Of a stretch of 64,000 bases of DNA, positions 16,116 through 25,909 are shown in pieces; position 1 is the stretch's first letter, and each line of letters starts with the position of its first letter. This stretch comes from Escallonia rubra. Lineage: Eukaryota; Streptophyta; Magnoliopsida; Escalloniales; Escalloniaceae. The notes under the pieces were generated by a model. The model was not told the DNA's origin and searched no databases. It saw nothing but the letters and a program-made list of their open reading frames with translations. A program made the position numbers and the translations under genes. The stretch spans positions 62,001 to 126,000 of the forward strand of contig JAVXUO010001712.1 in assembly GCA_033065855.1 (NCBI GenBank), read 5' to 3'.

Positions 16116-17034
16116 ATGATAGGTCAGGGAATACAACAGGGGTTGGTGATGGGTCAGGGAATGCAGCTGGGGATGGTGATGGGTCAGGGAATACAACATG
16201 GGTTAGTGATGGGTCAGGGAATGCTGTTGGGGTTGGTGTTATTGATGCAAGGGAGCAATGTATGATGGAACAAAGAAGAAGATCAAAGCTACCTGTAAGG
16301 TCCCTGAACTTATAGCAATCTCAATTGTATTTTCTAATTTTGCTTGTATAATAATGGGATAATTGTCCTTGTAGATAACCATGCAGGGTCCAAGAATGCC
16401 TGGTCCAAGCATGCAGGGTCCAAGAATGCCTGGTCCAAGACCAACATGTCCAAGCATGCATGGTCCAAGAATGCAGGGTAAAGACCAGCATGTCCAAGCA
16501 TGCATGGTCCAAGAATGCCTGGTCCAAGCATGCAGGGTCCAAGAATGCGTGGTTCAAGAATGCAGGGACCAAGCATACAAGGTCCAAGACCACTAGGGTC
16601 CAAGAATGCCTGGTCTAAGACCAGCATGTCCAAGCATGCATGGTCCAAGAATGCAGGGTCCAAGACCAGCATGTCCAAGCATGCATGGTCCAAGAATGCC
16701 TGGTCCAAGCATGCAGGGTCCAAGAATGCGTGGTCCAAGAATGCAGGGACGAAGCATACAAGGTCCAAGACCACTTGCAACTCCAATTCATTGTTCACAG
16801 CAACCTCCAAGTTCTTATGACATCCACAGAGATGGGCACCCTGTGTTTAGGCCACCACCACCCCCTGTCATGCATAAAATTGGTGGCACCTCAGTCATGG
16901 AAGCTTCATTCAACTACAGAGGCAAAAAGTGTGTCACACTATCATCATTACAAGATGCTACTACAAATATGAAAGCTAGAGTGAGCAAGGAACAAAGTGG
17001 GGGACAACTAAGTGACAAAGAAGGAAAATTCTGA
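16116..17034 (+). pseudogene. C-terminal part of a MuDR-type transposase gene, 5' truncated
   Basis: From 16115 to 16294 an open frame encodes an Asp/Gly/Ser/Asn repeat (DGSGNTTGVGDGSGNAAG type, four units of about 36 bases) and then EQRRRSKLP at a GTAAGG donor (16295). An 80-base intron ends in TTGTCCTTGTAG at 16374. The next exon, 16375-17034, is in phase. It consists of 15-base repeats reading MQGPRMPGPS, then a non-repeat tail with PPPPPVMHKIGGTSVMEASF and the ending LSDKEGKF. The second exon carries one apparent reading-frame slip within the repeats, near 16478. Gly-rich tails of this kind follow the zinc knuckle in many plant MURA transposases, so I infer the 3' end of such a gene. The catalytic and SWIM regions are absent, so family assignment is indirect. 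Confidence 0.5.
16381..16790 (+). repeat. 15-bp coding minisatellite (MQGPR/MPGPS units)
   Basis: About 27 tandem copies of a 15-base unit of type ATGCAGGGTCCAAGA / ATGCCTGGTCCAAGC. A larger block is repeated: 16481-16600 resembles 16665-16790. Because the unit length is a multiple of three, several frames on both strands stay open across it. Only the plus-strand frame in phase with the flanking exon is meaningful. Confidence 0.85.
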
Positions 17035-17328
17035 AGATATCATTGAGTTGTAGATGTCATTCTAATTAGGCCTGTTATTTTGGGAAAGCTTTTGTGGGCT
17101 AATTTTGTTGTAAACATATAATTGCTTCTGCAAATTCCTTATGTAATGCTTGAAGTAGCACTGAACAGGCCACAAGCTTGGTGGTTTATTTTGTTGGCCT
17201 AAAACTTGTCCATATTTTGTTGGCCTGGAACTTGTTCTGAAATTAGTATACCAATATATTGCTTTTGAGATCATGTTGCATTGTATTTTGAATGAAGTGT
17301 TATACTACATCTACAACATCACTAAGGT

Positions 17329-17331
<3 letters not shown>

Positions 17332-17402
<71 letters not shown>
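17332..17402. repeat. (TA)n(TG)n compound microsatellite
   Basis: Alternating TA from about 17332 to 17366 passes directly into alternating TG up to about 17400, in the spacer between the two convergent genes of the Mutator-like fragment. Confidence 0.9.
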
Positions 17403-17403
<1 letters not shown>

Positions 17404-17480
17404 AAAGTAACAACAATTGTTCCAAAAGATTTTTGTTAATTCATATCATCATTGTACCAAGGCAACACATTGTTACACCC

Positions 17481-17913
17481 TCACTTCCAGCAAACAACAT
17501 AGATTAGGAACACTACAATAATAGCCCTGTACACTTTCTCTCTCTTCCTAACAATTGCTAAATTCATCTCCAATTTTTTCACATTTCGCAATAAACCTGG
17601 GATAACAGCCCTAGATCTATTACACATTGGGGGATCCAACCATGCAAAATACCCACAGCCTCCATTCACCTGAAACAATGGAGTGAAACAATGGAGCATC
17701 AACTTCAAAACTACAATTTAAACAAATTCACATCACTGGAAAACAGAGTGTAGCAAAATGACATACCACAAAATCGCTGCAACTGAGAAATCTTCTACCA
17801 GTGTTAGCATTTGTCCAAGAAGTTACAATCTTGCTTCTCTTCCCACAAAGACACATCACTTCGGCCATTTTCTTCTTCCTCTCCTCAATTCCCTTCACCC
17901 TTCGTTTATACAC
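17481..17913 (-). CDS. Small GRF-type zinc finger protein with C-terminal membrane segment
   Basis: Two exons on minus: 17767-17913 (49 codons) and 17481-17669 (62 codons plus stop). They are joined by a 97-base intron with GTATGT donor and TTGTTTCAG acceptor, giving 111 aa. The GRF finger spans the splice: MCLCGKRSKIVTSW, GRRFLSC, then CGYFAWLDPP, with the family's CxCG, C and C spacing and the aromatic F-x-W. A basic stretch (LRNVKKLEMNLAIVRKREK), possibly a short coiled coil, follows. The hydrophobic tail AIIVVFLIYVVCW looks like a single membrane anchor. Small GRF proteins of this build are numerous in plants and largely uncharacterised. The start could be Met1 or Met16 (17868), after a run of lysines. 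It lies inside a Mutator-like element, convergent with its transposase remnant, so it may be element-borne rather than a host gene. The frame is intact. Confidence 0.72.
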
Positions 17914-18183
17914 AGATGATACCTTTCATAAGCATATAAGACCCATTTTCCCGCCAAAGTGTGTCCATTTTTCCCTCCAAAATAGGTTAGCAGGAGACTT
18001 GCCGGAAATACCCTTCAAAAAAAGACCCGTGCCAGTCACGTGGTCTTTTTTGACAAGGAAATCCCAACGGAGGGATCGATTTGATGACGGCACAAAGTAC
18101 AGAGACTGATTTAACGAGTTTTAAAGTACAGGGACCAAAATTAAAAAAGGGGATAGTTCAGGGGACTAAAATGATATTATCCC

Positions 18184-19061
18184 TAAGCTTAACCTATTCT
18201 AACCCCCTTTATATTTAGGTGGGTTGGGTTAGGTAAAAATTTAAATTTTTTTGGGTTGGGTTGGTTAAAACCATAAAGCTCAACCCAAAGTCGCAGTCCT
18301 AAGCGGACATGATGACAAAGCATATTCCTGATATCAAGTTTAAGCATTACTTAAATTTGATCGATATCAGCAGTATTTGAGGTGCAGTCCTAAGGGGCGC
18401 AGGTGTGGTAGCAGCAGATGAAATTTTTAGGTTATTTGTGTCTTCCAAGCCAAGGTGGAGATTTGTGATAATTTGTCTGGCAAAAAAACCCGTATACGAC
18501 TTAAGCGCCCGGAATTTTTTTAATGTGTGGGTGTCCCACATCGGTTTTTCAGATTAAGTCGCGACCTGACCCTAAGTACATAAGTCATCTTGTCCCACAT
18601 TGATTATGTAGAGAAGGTCACGAATTATCTTATAAGTTGTCTTGTATTGTGTTTAGGGTCAAGAGAGAGGAGCCGTTCTTTAAAAGGATTTGTTAAGAGA
18701 GACATAGATCTGTAATCTTCATTGCTAGACATAGTAAAATCGGCTTTATTTTCTATTATTGTTTTTTTATTCTTTTCTTTATTGCTTAGTGCGAAATCTA
18801 GTATATTTTTTCACAACCTTCATCTAACATGTCTGGGATTGGTTCTCAAAAGACAACTTTAGATTAGATTATAATCACTTCTCAAAATCAGCTTTAAGCT
18901 GTTTTTAGCAAATTAGCTTTAAGTTATGAATGGTGTTTGGATAAAGTGTACTCAAATCGGTTTCAACGTGGTAAAATGACCAAGAAATTTAGGTACCATT
19001 TGAAAACTAGTTGGTTTCCAGTTTTTTCTCCAGTTTTGTAAAGGAGAAAAAAATGCGTTTG
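18184..19061 (+). repeat. Segmental duplication, copy 2
   Basis: About 878 bp matching 15198-16115. It holds the right part of the nested MITE (18184-18300), the Copia coding tail, an extra LTR (18464-18815) and the flank. Unlike copy 1, the flank continues past GCGTTTG into GGCACACAA and on into DNA up to 19330, so copy 2 retains the original continuation. Confidence 0.85.
18464..18815 (+). repeat. Extra Copia LTR created by duplication
   Basis: A 352-bp LTR of the same family as 10448-10840 and 15483-15865. It is closer to the latter and is embedded in the same flank, so it is a duplicate of the right LTR and not a solo LTR from a separate insertion. Confidence 0.8.
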
Positions 19062-19560
19062 GCACACAATTTTTATTTTTATTTTTCTTCAATTTTTAAA
19101 ACATGGTTGTTTTTTAAAACTCCCATTTTGGAGTTTTGGATTTTCAGTTCGCCGCCACGCCCCACCGCCGCCAGCCACCGCAACCACCACCAAAGAAAAA
19201 ACTCAAAATAAAATTTGGGTAATCAAACACCTATTTGTTTTTGAAAAAAATAAAACTAAACTGATTTTTATTTTTTTTAAAACAGAAAATCAAAACTTTA
19301 AGTAATTTTATAACACACCATTAATTTTTCAATAGAAGATGCTAAGGTCTTTGAGAATAATATAGATATTTTGATACTTTATTTGGTCAAACTTGAGTAT
19401 GAAAAAGTCATTACTCTGTGATCCTCTTTTCCTGGACTAATGATTTTCTTTAGCTTTTAAAAACTAATTTAATCAGTTTTGTTCTTTGTTAAATGCTTAA
19501 CAATCTAATTAGTTCGCACTTAATCAAGTTCAACAATCCCGTAATTAATCGCAAGGCTTT
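18830..19560. mobile_element. Diverged Tourist-like MITE interrupted by a second small insert
   Basis: 18830-18985 (AAAATCAGCTTTAAGCTGTTTT..., TTTGGATAAAG) resembles the left half of the MITE at 1605-2019. 19330-19530 (ATATTTTGATACTTTATTTG, CTAATTTAATCAGTTTT) resembles its right half. Between them, about 18990-19325 is a GCCGCC-centred, A/T-tailed insert without clear ends, possibly hAT-like. The truncated copy at 15880-16115 shows the same left half. Boundaries are approximate. Confidence 0.4.
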
Positions 19561-21107
19561 AACTTGACAAGATTCTCAAGAATTCTGTTTGTGTCCTCTA
19601 ATCAGAGTAAGCTCATACTTTAACCTGGTAGATTAGGTTAGTGGATCACTTCCACCAGGCCAAGGTATAGAATATTTAGCATTTGGTGATATAGAATATT
19701 TAGCCTGCGCGAGTCACCCCACTTGAGTCTTCATCTCCTCTGTGGAAAAATGTAGCACTCGTCCATTAGTCAATCGGAGACGCAATTTTTCGTCACTAAT
19801 ATGGTAATCGAGCATCTTGTTTGCCGCTAAAAGTTTGACACGGGTCACTAAAACATGTTTTTAGCAACAAAAAAAGAGTGAGAAAACATCTTCTCTTATT
19901 CACATGAGCTGTGTCCTGTGCCACTGCAAGCGTCACTAGAAAACAAGACATGTTTAAAGATTAGCACCACAGAAAGTTGGAACCTTTCTTCCAAGAATTT
20001 GAGAGTCGTAAGACAACAAAAGGGCAAAACAAATTCTACTGTGATGTGGGTGTATGACCACAGGACTTGGCTTCTGCAGTTTAATTTTCTCTGACCGAAA
20101 ACAAATCAAAAGGGTGATCATCATATCACATGTATGCATTCCAACTGTTCAGAAAGTAGATACAAAATCTGCCATAGCACCCCCAAATTGAGACATAGCC
20201 AACTTGCCCAAATGACAGCCCTACAATCAAAGGATTTCTTGTTATTTCCAGTTTGAGAGGTTAACCCAAGAAAAATTATTCCTAAGCAAGGAAAAGCTGC
20301 CTGGTCATTCTGGTGGATGAAGGCTTTCCTAAACAAGCAAATCAGCTCCTCCGTTTGCACTCCCTTTGAACCACTTACTAGGAGATATTCAAGTTGAAAT
20401 AAATGGGTCCAAAGTATGCAACCCTTCCCCTTAATTGAATATTATATGTAGGTTCTTTGAATTTTCACAAATGACTTGATTCAAATGTAGCCATCAAAGA
20501 AGAGACGAAGCTAGTCTGAAGAATTTGGATACGTTTGACACGTGAAACTGGACCAAATTGGGGCAATAATACAGTTAACTCATGCCTTATTCCATGTTTG
20601 ACAAACTTATAACTGATACTATAAGAGTTCGCATGTGTTCCGTAAAAGCTCCCGGATTATTTGTTTACGAGATTAAGGTTAAAGGTCCTAAATATCGTAA
20701 TCACGAATTGCCACAGCGCCCCGCCACCACCATTGCCTTTGATGGCGTCCTACATCCACCGATGTAACAAAGCACAAAGTTTGGTGTCACCACATCACAG
20801 TGACTACCGAACAAACCATATTAATACCACCACTACAATTAGCACCATCACTGCCTTTGCGCTACAAGCCCCGCGATCACCACCACCACCCGTGCTGTTG
20901 ATGCCACTTGACCACCACCACCATTGCCTCCGCATTCTTCCGCCCAGTGCCACTTTCACTATTTTTCATCACAGAGCTATATGATTTATTTCGAGGTTAT
21001 TTTTGTCAAAGCTAAGGATGTACAACTCGGCTTCGTACAAAACACTTGGACAAAAGTAGCTGAATGAATACTGCAACCTTTAGAAAAAACAGATGCCTGT
21101 TTGCATA
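19561..21107. other. Intergenic DNA, no gene recognised
   Basis: No supportable coding region. Fragments such as CGTCACTAATATGG and CACTAAAACATGTTTTTAGC (19790-19865) hint at a worn DNA-transposon end. A CCACCA-rich low-complexity patch lies at 20720-20960. Confidence 0.55.
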
Positions 21108-22353
21108 TGATTAATTTTACGCTACACCTCATACTTAGGGGTCAATTGCACCCAGCATAAAAAATTCAAAAATCTTGATTTTCATGACCAAATGACGGTC
21201 AAAATGTCTTTTGACCACACGTCTGTTAGTTTTTAAGGGATAAATGGTCAGTTCGGTTACTGTGTCCAAGATGGCATCCATGTGGCATCTAGATGGCATC
21301 CTACGTGTCTCATATTTCTGTACCTCTCCAACAGATTCTGCATACTCTCTCTCTCTCTCTCTCTCTCTACACAAAAAGCGATATAATTCTATGTATTGCT
21401 CCTTTCTCTGCATTCCCTGCCTCCACCTCTATCTTTTGTGCATATTGTTATTCAACTACAGGAACAACATTGCTCCTTTCTCTCTGTGTTTTCAATGTGC
21501 GTGATATGGAGAGAGATTTTCAACCGATCAGCGCCGGTTTTGCCGCCGACATCAATCCTTTCATCAACGACGTGAATTCCGCCATTCCCTTTCCATTCCT
21601 TGCTAACTCTAACTCATCAGTACAATACTCTACAAACTTCACCGGAATTCACACACGTACCAAGCCCCGTTGACGGCAGATCTGATGCCATGCGCCCTCT
21701 AGTGCAATTATCCCGCGGCAAATCAGTTTCACACATTGTTACACTTTCCAAATCCCCAATTCTCCCACTTCATAAAATCCCAATCCTCCCTCTCCTAAAA
21801 TCATCAAACCTGCACCGCCCAAACCCATCAATCCTTCACTCAGTCAGTCAACCGCAATCCCGCAATTAGTCAGCCACAATCCCACAACCCCACACCTACA
21901 AAGCGACAAGATGCCTTCAAAGCCCAATCTCAATTAAAGCGGAAAGCGTTCGGGTAAAGGATCCAGAAAACTTGGTGTTGGTGAAAGATTAAAGGGAGAA
22001 ACAGAGACAGAAATTAAGAGAAAAAGAAGCTTATTTTTCTGTGTGTAATGGCCACGTGAGATCAGGAGGTGTTGTGTGTGTTTGCATGCGTGTGTGTGGA
22101 AGAAGCTTATGAGAGAGAGAGAGAGGCCGTGTGTGCATAATTGGTGTTGATCAGAATGACACATAGATTTAATAGCTAAAAAGACACATTTATCCTTAAA
22201 AACTAACAGTCATTTAGTCAAAGCTTATCTTGCCCGTCAATTGGTACCGGATACCAATATTTTCAAAATTTTGGTGTTGGGTGCCAAAATTGAAACAATG
22301 GGGTGCTGAGTGCAACTGACCCCTAAGTATGGAGTGTAGCGTAAAATTAATCC
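21108..22353. mobile_element. Non-autonomous Mutator-like element (Pack-MULE candidate)
   Basis: The 9-bp direct repeat GTTTGCATA (21099-21107 and 22354-22362) flanks terminal inverted repeats. The left end reads GATTAATTTTACGCTACACC, then TCATACTTAGGGGTCAATTG. The right end, in reverse, reads GATTAATTTTACGCTACACT, then CCATACTTAGGGGTCAGTTG. More diverged inverted similarity continues inward for about 150 bases (e.g. CTGTTAGTTTTTAAGG on both arms). At 1,246 bp it is too short for a transposase. The interior has a (CT)n run (21343-21370). A less AT-rich stretch at about 21500-21870 has open frames (e.g. MERDFQPISAGFAADINPF) and could be captured host sequence. I do not recognise that peptide. 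Confidence 0.8.
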
Positions 22354-23115
22354 GTTTGCATACCTCCTTTTGTGTGTGTGTGTCCCTGTTCTCTTCATTT
22401 TTGGTCTCCGCTGTCGTTCCTGTTTTCACTTCAGGTTTCTGGGCATTGCTGTTTTCTTATCATTTTCAATTTTTATTGTCATATCCAATCATAGACAAGA
22501 GAATGTGGTATCTGTAGTTCATAATAGAGTAGACATAAGAGAACAACATACACATACAACACCCCAGCCTCAGCGCGACCCCTCCTACAACATAAAGGTC
22601 TTCTTTTCTTGAGGGCCTCATTTTCAGACCTACATGATCTGCATGAAAGCATCAGGCACTGATTTTGGACCGTTGGTTCATCCTCGTTCTTTGTGTTTTG
22701 GCAGTAACAAATGAGAAAATATACGAAAGTACATGATTGGGACTTGGGCAAAATATAAGAGGCCCCCACTTATTGAGCTTCATTGATGAATAACAGCTAC
22801 ATATTCACGTCACATGCGATCTTCTACATGATAATAAGGACACCAACAGCGCCAAATTCATACGACATACATGACACAATAAGATTCCAGGTGTCTTGTT
22901 TAATCTTCAGATCTAACATGGCATGCTCTCATTGGCAACTCCATGAATATATTATCAGGCTAGGGACCCAAATAACTGGGATTCATCTCCAATTGGACCA
23001 GATTTAGTAGTGAATTGTACTGATGTTTCTTTCTAAGCAACTGCTGCATGCCAACTAAAAATCCAAAGGTAAGATCGTTTTCGGATGCGGTAATATACGA
23101 TACATGTGTGCATCT
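22354..23115. other. Intergenic DNA downstream of the small minus-strand gene
   Basis: No coding exon is seen. The part next to 23116 would hold the 3' UTR of the TIGR01589-type gene. A (GT)n run occurs near 22370-22382. Confidence 0.5.
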
Positions 23116-24152
23116 TTATGCCTGTAAGTCATCAGAATCTTTGGAGCGATGATCGGAGATCATCTTCTGAATCATCTCACTGGTCTCCGTCTCTGACATG
23201 CGGTCGTCTTTGGTTTGAGATTGGGAGTAGGCCTCGAAGAATCCTTTGTTCTCTTTCTCTAGCTCGGTCCACACTGCACATGTATTTCAGTTCGTTTAAA
23301 GCTAAATAAGTTGAAGTTATGCAATTGCTAGGTGGCAAGGTTCAAAAGAAAACAAGCAGTACTCTAACCCAATAGCTAGGTTTACAAGTCATAACAAGGC
23401 ATCTTTCCCTAATGTAATTCGGTTGTGTATGCACTGACGTGCATGCCGGGCTCATTTCAAGCCCCCAGTAAACAAAGAAACAAGCATCTTTATATTGTTA
23501 ATATGATTCATGTTCATTAACACCCCCCCTCCTACAGAAAAAGGAGAAAGAAGATAGTTATTTCGCTTGAGCCTAACATATAAAACTGGCTATATCCAAC
23601 TACTTAGGTTAATTATGCTTGCACGAACATGCCTGCATGAATCGAACTAGCGAAAAACAAATGAAACAAAAGTTGTGAGGAAACAAACCAGTGGAAGTGA
23701 TGACAGGTTTTATCTTTGCATGCTTAGAAAGGGCTTCCATGCACTCTTCTTTGGTCATGTGGAAGATCAGACACTTCTCGATCAGGTGCTGTACCTAAAT
23801 TAAGTTGTTAACATGGAAATCAGCATCAAGAACAAAAGCAGTATGAGAAATCTATGCCTATATACGGCATAGTACCCACTCCAAAGCATATATACTCTGT
23901 GGAATATCGTAAGGAATTCACGACTCTCAAAAACCTAAATAACATCAAAAGTTACATATGTATCCAAGAAACTGACTTTCAACTTTATAGAAAGTTAGCA
24001 TAATCATTAGAACTTATGTTCCCATATTCAGATTTCAAACTCCTCATACACGAATCGATCAAGACCAAGCTAGCTTAAATAATCAGGCATAGAGGTTATA
24101 TCTCCTTTCTCATGGTTACCATGTGTATGTATGAAGCAGAAGTCTCATCCAT
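23116..24152 (-). CDS. Small plant-specific TIGR01589-type protein, three exons
   Basis: Exons on minus: 24120-24152 (11 codons, MDETSASYIHM), 23689-23794 and 23116-23273. These give 297 nt, or 98 aa. Introns are GT-AG (GTAACC...TTAG and GTTTGT...GTGCAG) and phases agree. The protein starts MDETSASYIHM, continues VQHLIEKCLIFHMTKEECME, then ALSKHAKIKPVITSTVWTEL and EKENKGFFEAYSQ, and ends SKDSDDLQA. SYIxMVQxLIEKCLIF...EECMEAL...PVITSTVWxELEKENxxFFEAY is the hallmark of the uncharacterised plant domain TIGR01589. The protein is soluble, without signal peptide or membrane segment, and its C-terminal third is charged and low in order. The function of the family is not established. The ATG at 24152 is the only one in frame in the first exon, and similar proteins also start just before SYI. 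The gene appears intact. Confidence 0.85.
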
Positions 24153-24430
24153 GATATCACAAAGGTTTGATCTTGCACTATCTTGCACCGTAACTGACAG
24201 GATCAGCGCAGGAAAGACTAGCTAGTATGTGCAAGAAAGGTCAAAAAAGAGTTGGTGTAAAATGGTGGGAGGGGCTGATCATGTAGCATAGGGGGGAGGT
24301 GCAAGAGAATATCACTGTATATAAAAAGAAGAAGCCATTGTGGGGGTGGGGCAAGGGATCCCACGTGGGAGATAAACGATAATTGGTGGAGAGGGGATTA
24401 GAGCAGATTCGTTAATGACCATTTCTTTGT
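24153..24430 (-). promoter_or_regulatory. Probable promoter/5' leader of the TIGR01589-type gene, with G-box
   Basis: A G-box palindrome, TCCCACGTGGGA, lies at 24358-24369, about 210 bases upstream of the ATG. A TATATA-containing run at 24317-24327 could serve as TATA box in either direction. G-boxes bind bZIP and bHLH factors. Any regulation by light or abscisic acid is inference. Confidence 0.4.
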
Positions 24431-25259
24431 CTTGCAGGATTGCCATTTGCCAATAGGAAAAATAGCCAAAAGCCACGACACCCAAATGGCATCCTACTCT
24501 GGTAAGCCCAGTTATCCTCTTCAGCTATATCCCACCAATCACAGCACACCACATGGCAGAATTGATCAATATGACCAAAGAAACTTCCCCATAGCTTGGT
24601 GTGGCATTCAGTGATAAGTTATGTGCACAGAAATAACCAAAGACGAGCAGGATGCCACTTTGTGCTGAGCTATCTTTCAATTCCTTTGCTCAGAAGTGTC
24701 ACAATGCGTCTTTCAAACTCATTGCCTTGTCTTGCTTTACAAGTTTCTTTCCATCCCTTTCTCTCTCCCTCTCCAGAAAGGCCAGACACTTGTGGGGGAT
24801 GATCTATATATTGCCATTTCTAGGATGTTTTCTTTCGCCCGCTCGTTGTTTCAGTCAAGTAAACTGGATCATCATTGCACCAATTTGGGTTACGAGCTGG
24901 AGGGCCGCTAGTAAAGAATGTATTGGGGGTGGAGCAGTAGCGGCTGCGAGGTTTCAGGGGAGGAGCATCATTAGTATACAAAATACCTGCAATTTGAGAG
25001 CCAGATGCAGATTCACCCCAAGTATCTTTGGTACAATAGTCATTTTTGACACAATGACCATATGTCTCGATGCACAATCAAGGATGTAACTGGATTGTTT
25101 CGCCATGCTGCTAGTGTTTCTCATACCTTCATTTCAAGTCTTGGAATTATAAGTAACTGCATAGATCGAGGCCATAACCGTCCTTGGAAAGTACATTTGT
25201 GGATGCATAAGATTTTCCTTTTCTAATTTCCTAGAACTCTTGACACAATGGGATCATCG
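24431..25259. other. Intergenic DNA, unassigned open stretches
   Basis: A minus-strand open stretch at 24820-25077 would encode a cysteine-containing peptide, but it lacks an ATG and has a stop directly before it. A plus-strand stretch at 24432-24614 is also open. Neither matches a family I know, so no gene is called. Confidence 0.45.
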
Positions 25260-25909
25260 TGTTGGAAATGTGTTTCAAATTTGACTATTTATACCTGAAA
25301 ATAAAATAAAGTTCATTGAACTCTAGTTTTCAAAAAGATAAATTCCATGAACTTGAGACTTATTAAGTTTTCAAATGGTTTTATTCTTTGAACATTATTT
25401 TTGTAAATGAATTTGAAGATTCATGAACTTAGGTTCAGTATACTCCTTGAATAAGATTAACCTATCTTTTAGTTCATTGTATTTTATAAGATTCATTGAT
25501 GAATCTTGAATTTGTATGGTTCTTCAAAGAACATACATTTTTCTACCACTATATAAAGGGGTAAAGAGTTGGAAGTTGGAACAAGACAAGAGAAGAGATA
25601 CCATCATCACTTAAGAGAAAAGAAAATACTTGAACTAAAAACTTGTTTCAAACTTATGCTTGATCAATCGGAGGTGGATACACGATCCATTGTAGAGAAG
25701 TGCAACTCTCTTGGATGAACAGTGAATCTGGGCTTGGTTGAATCCCGAAGATAGATCGAGCTGTCAAGTAAGTCTTCCGTTTGCACGTGGGAGAGGCTTT
25801 AACTATCTTCAAGAAGCATTTACGCGCCTCTAAGTCTTGGTTTTTTCATTATACTAATTCGGATATTTTTGTTTGTTATTTCTGAATTTTACGTGCATTT
25901 GTTCCAACA
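25260..25909 (+). repeat. Left LTR of the second Copia element
   Basis: A 650-bp LTR with a TATA box (CTATATAAAGGGG) at about 25550-25562, which would drive transcription of the element. The terminal inverted ends are 8 bp, TGTTGGAA/TTCCAACA. Confidence 0.9.

Larger units (their letters stand above)
16116..18183. mobile_element. 3' half of an autonomous-type Mutator-like element
   Basis: Sits exactly between the two copies of the duplication. Its right end, read inward, begins GGGATAATATCATTTTAGTC followed by CCCTGAACTATCC. This is a Mutator-like terminal inverted repeat of the kind seen in many plants, and it abuts the duplicate at 18184. Inside are two convergent genes: the spliced 3' end of a transposase-type gene on plus (16116-17034) and a small GRF zinc-finger gene on minus (17481-17913). 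The left half and left inverted repeat are missing, cut off at 16115/16116. The convergent two-gene layout recalls MuDR (mudrA/mudrB). The second gene here is a different family. Confidence 0.6.

Noticed and set aside
16381-16790. CRISPR-like repeat array
   Set aside because: Units are contiguous 15-mers with no unique spacers, in a plant nuclear context; it is a coding minisatellite.
16239-16810. Long open frames on the minus strand across the minisatellite (repeats of type FLDPACLDQA)
   Set aside because: Shadow of the 15-base repeat unit; the phase that joins the flanking transposase-type exon is on plus.
18464-18815. Solo LTR from an independent Copia insertion
   Set aside because: The same coding tail precedes it and the same flank follows it as for the LTR at 15483-15865, so it is part of a segmental duplication.
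24432-24614. Plus-strand open stretch containing MASYSGKPSYPLQLYPTNHS
   Set aside because: Lies in the likely promoter region of the minus-strand gene; no recognisable domain or splice partner.
24820-25077. Cysteine-containing minus-strand open stretch (SRYCSTPNTFFTSGPPARNP)
   Set aside because: No ATG, an in-frame stop directly upstream, and no family I recognise; kept only as an unassigned stretch.
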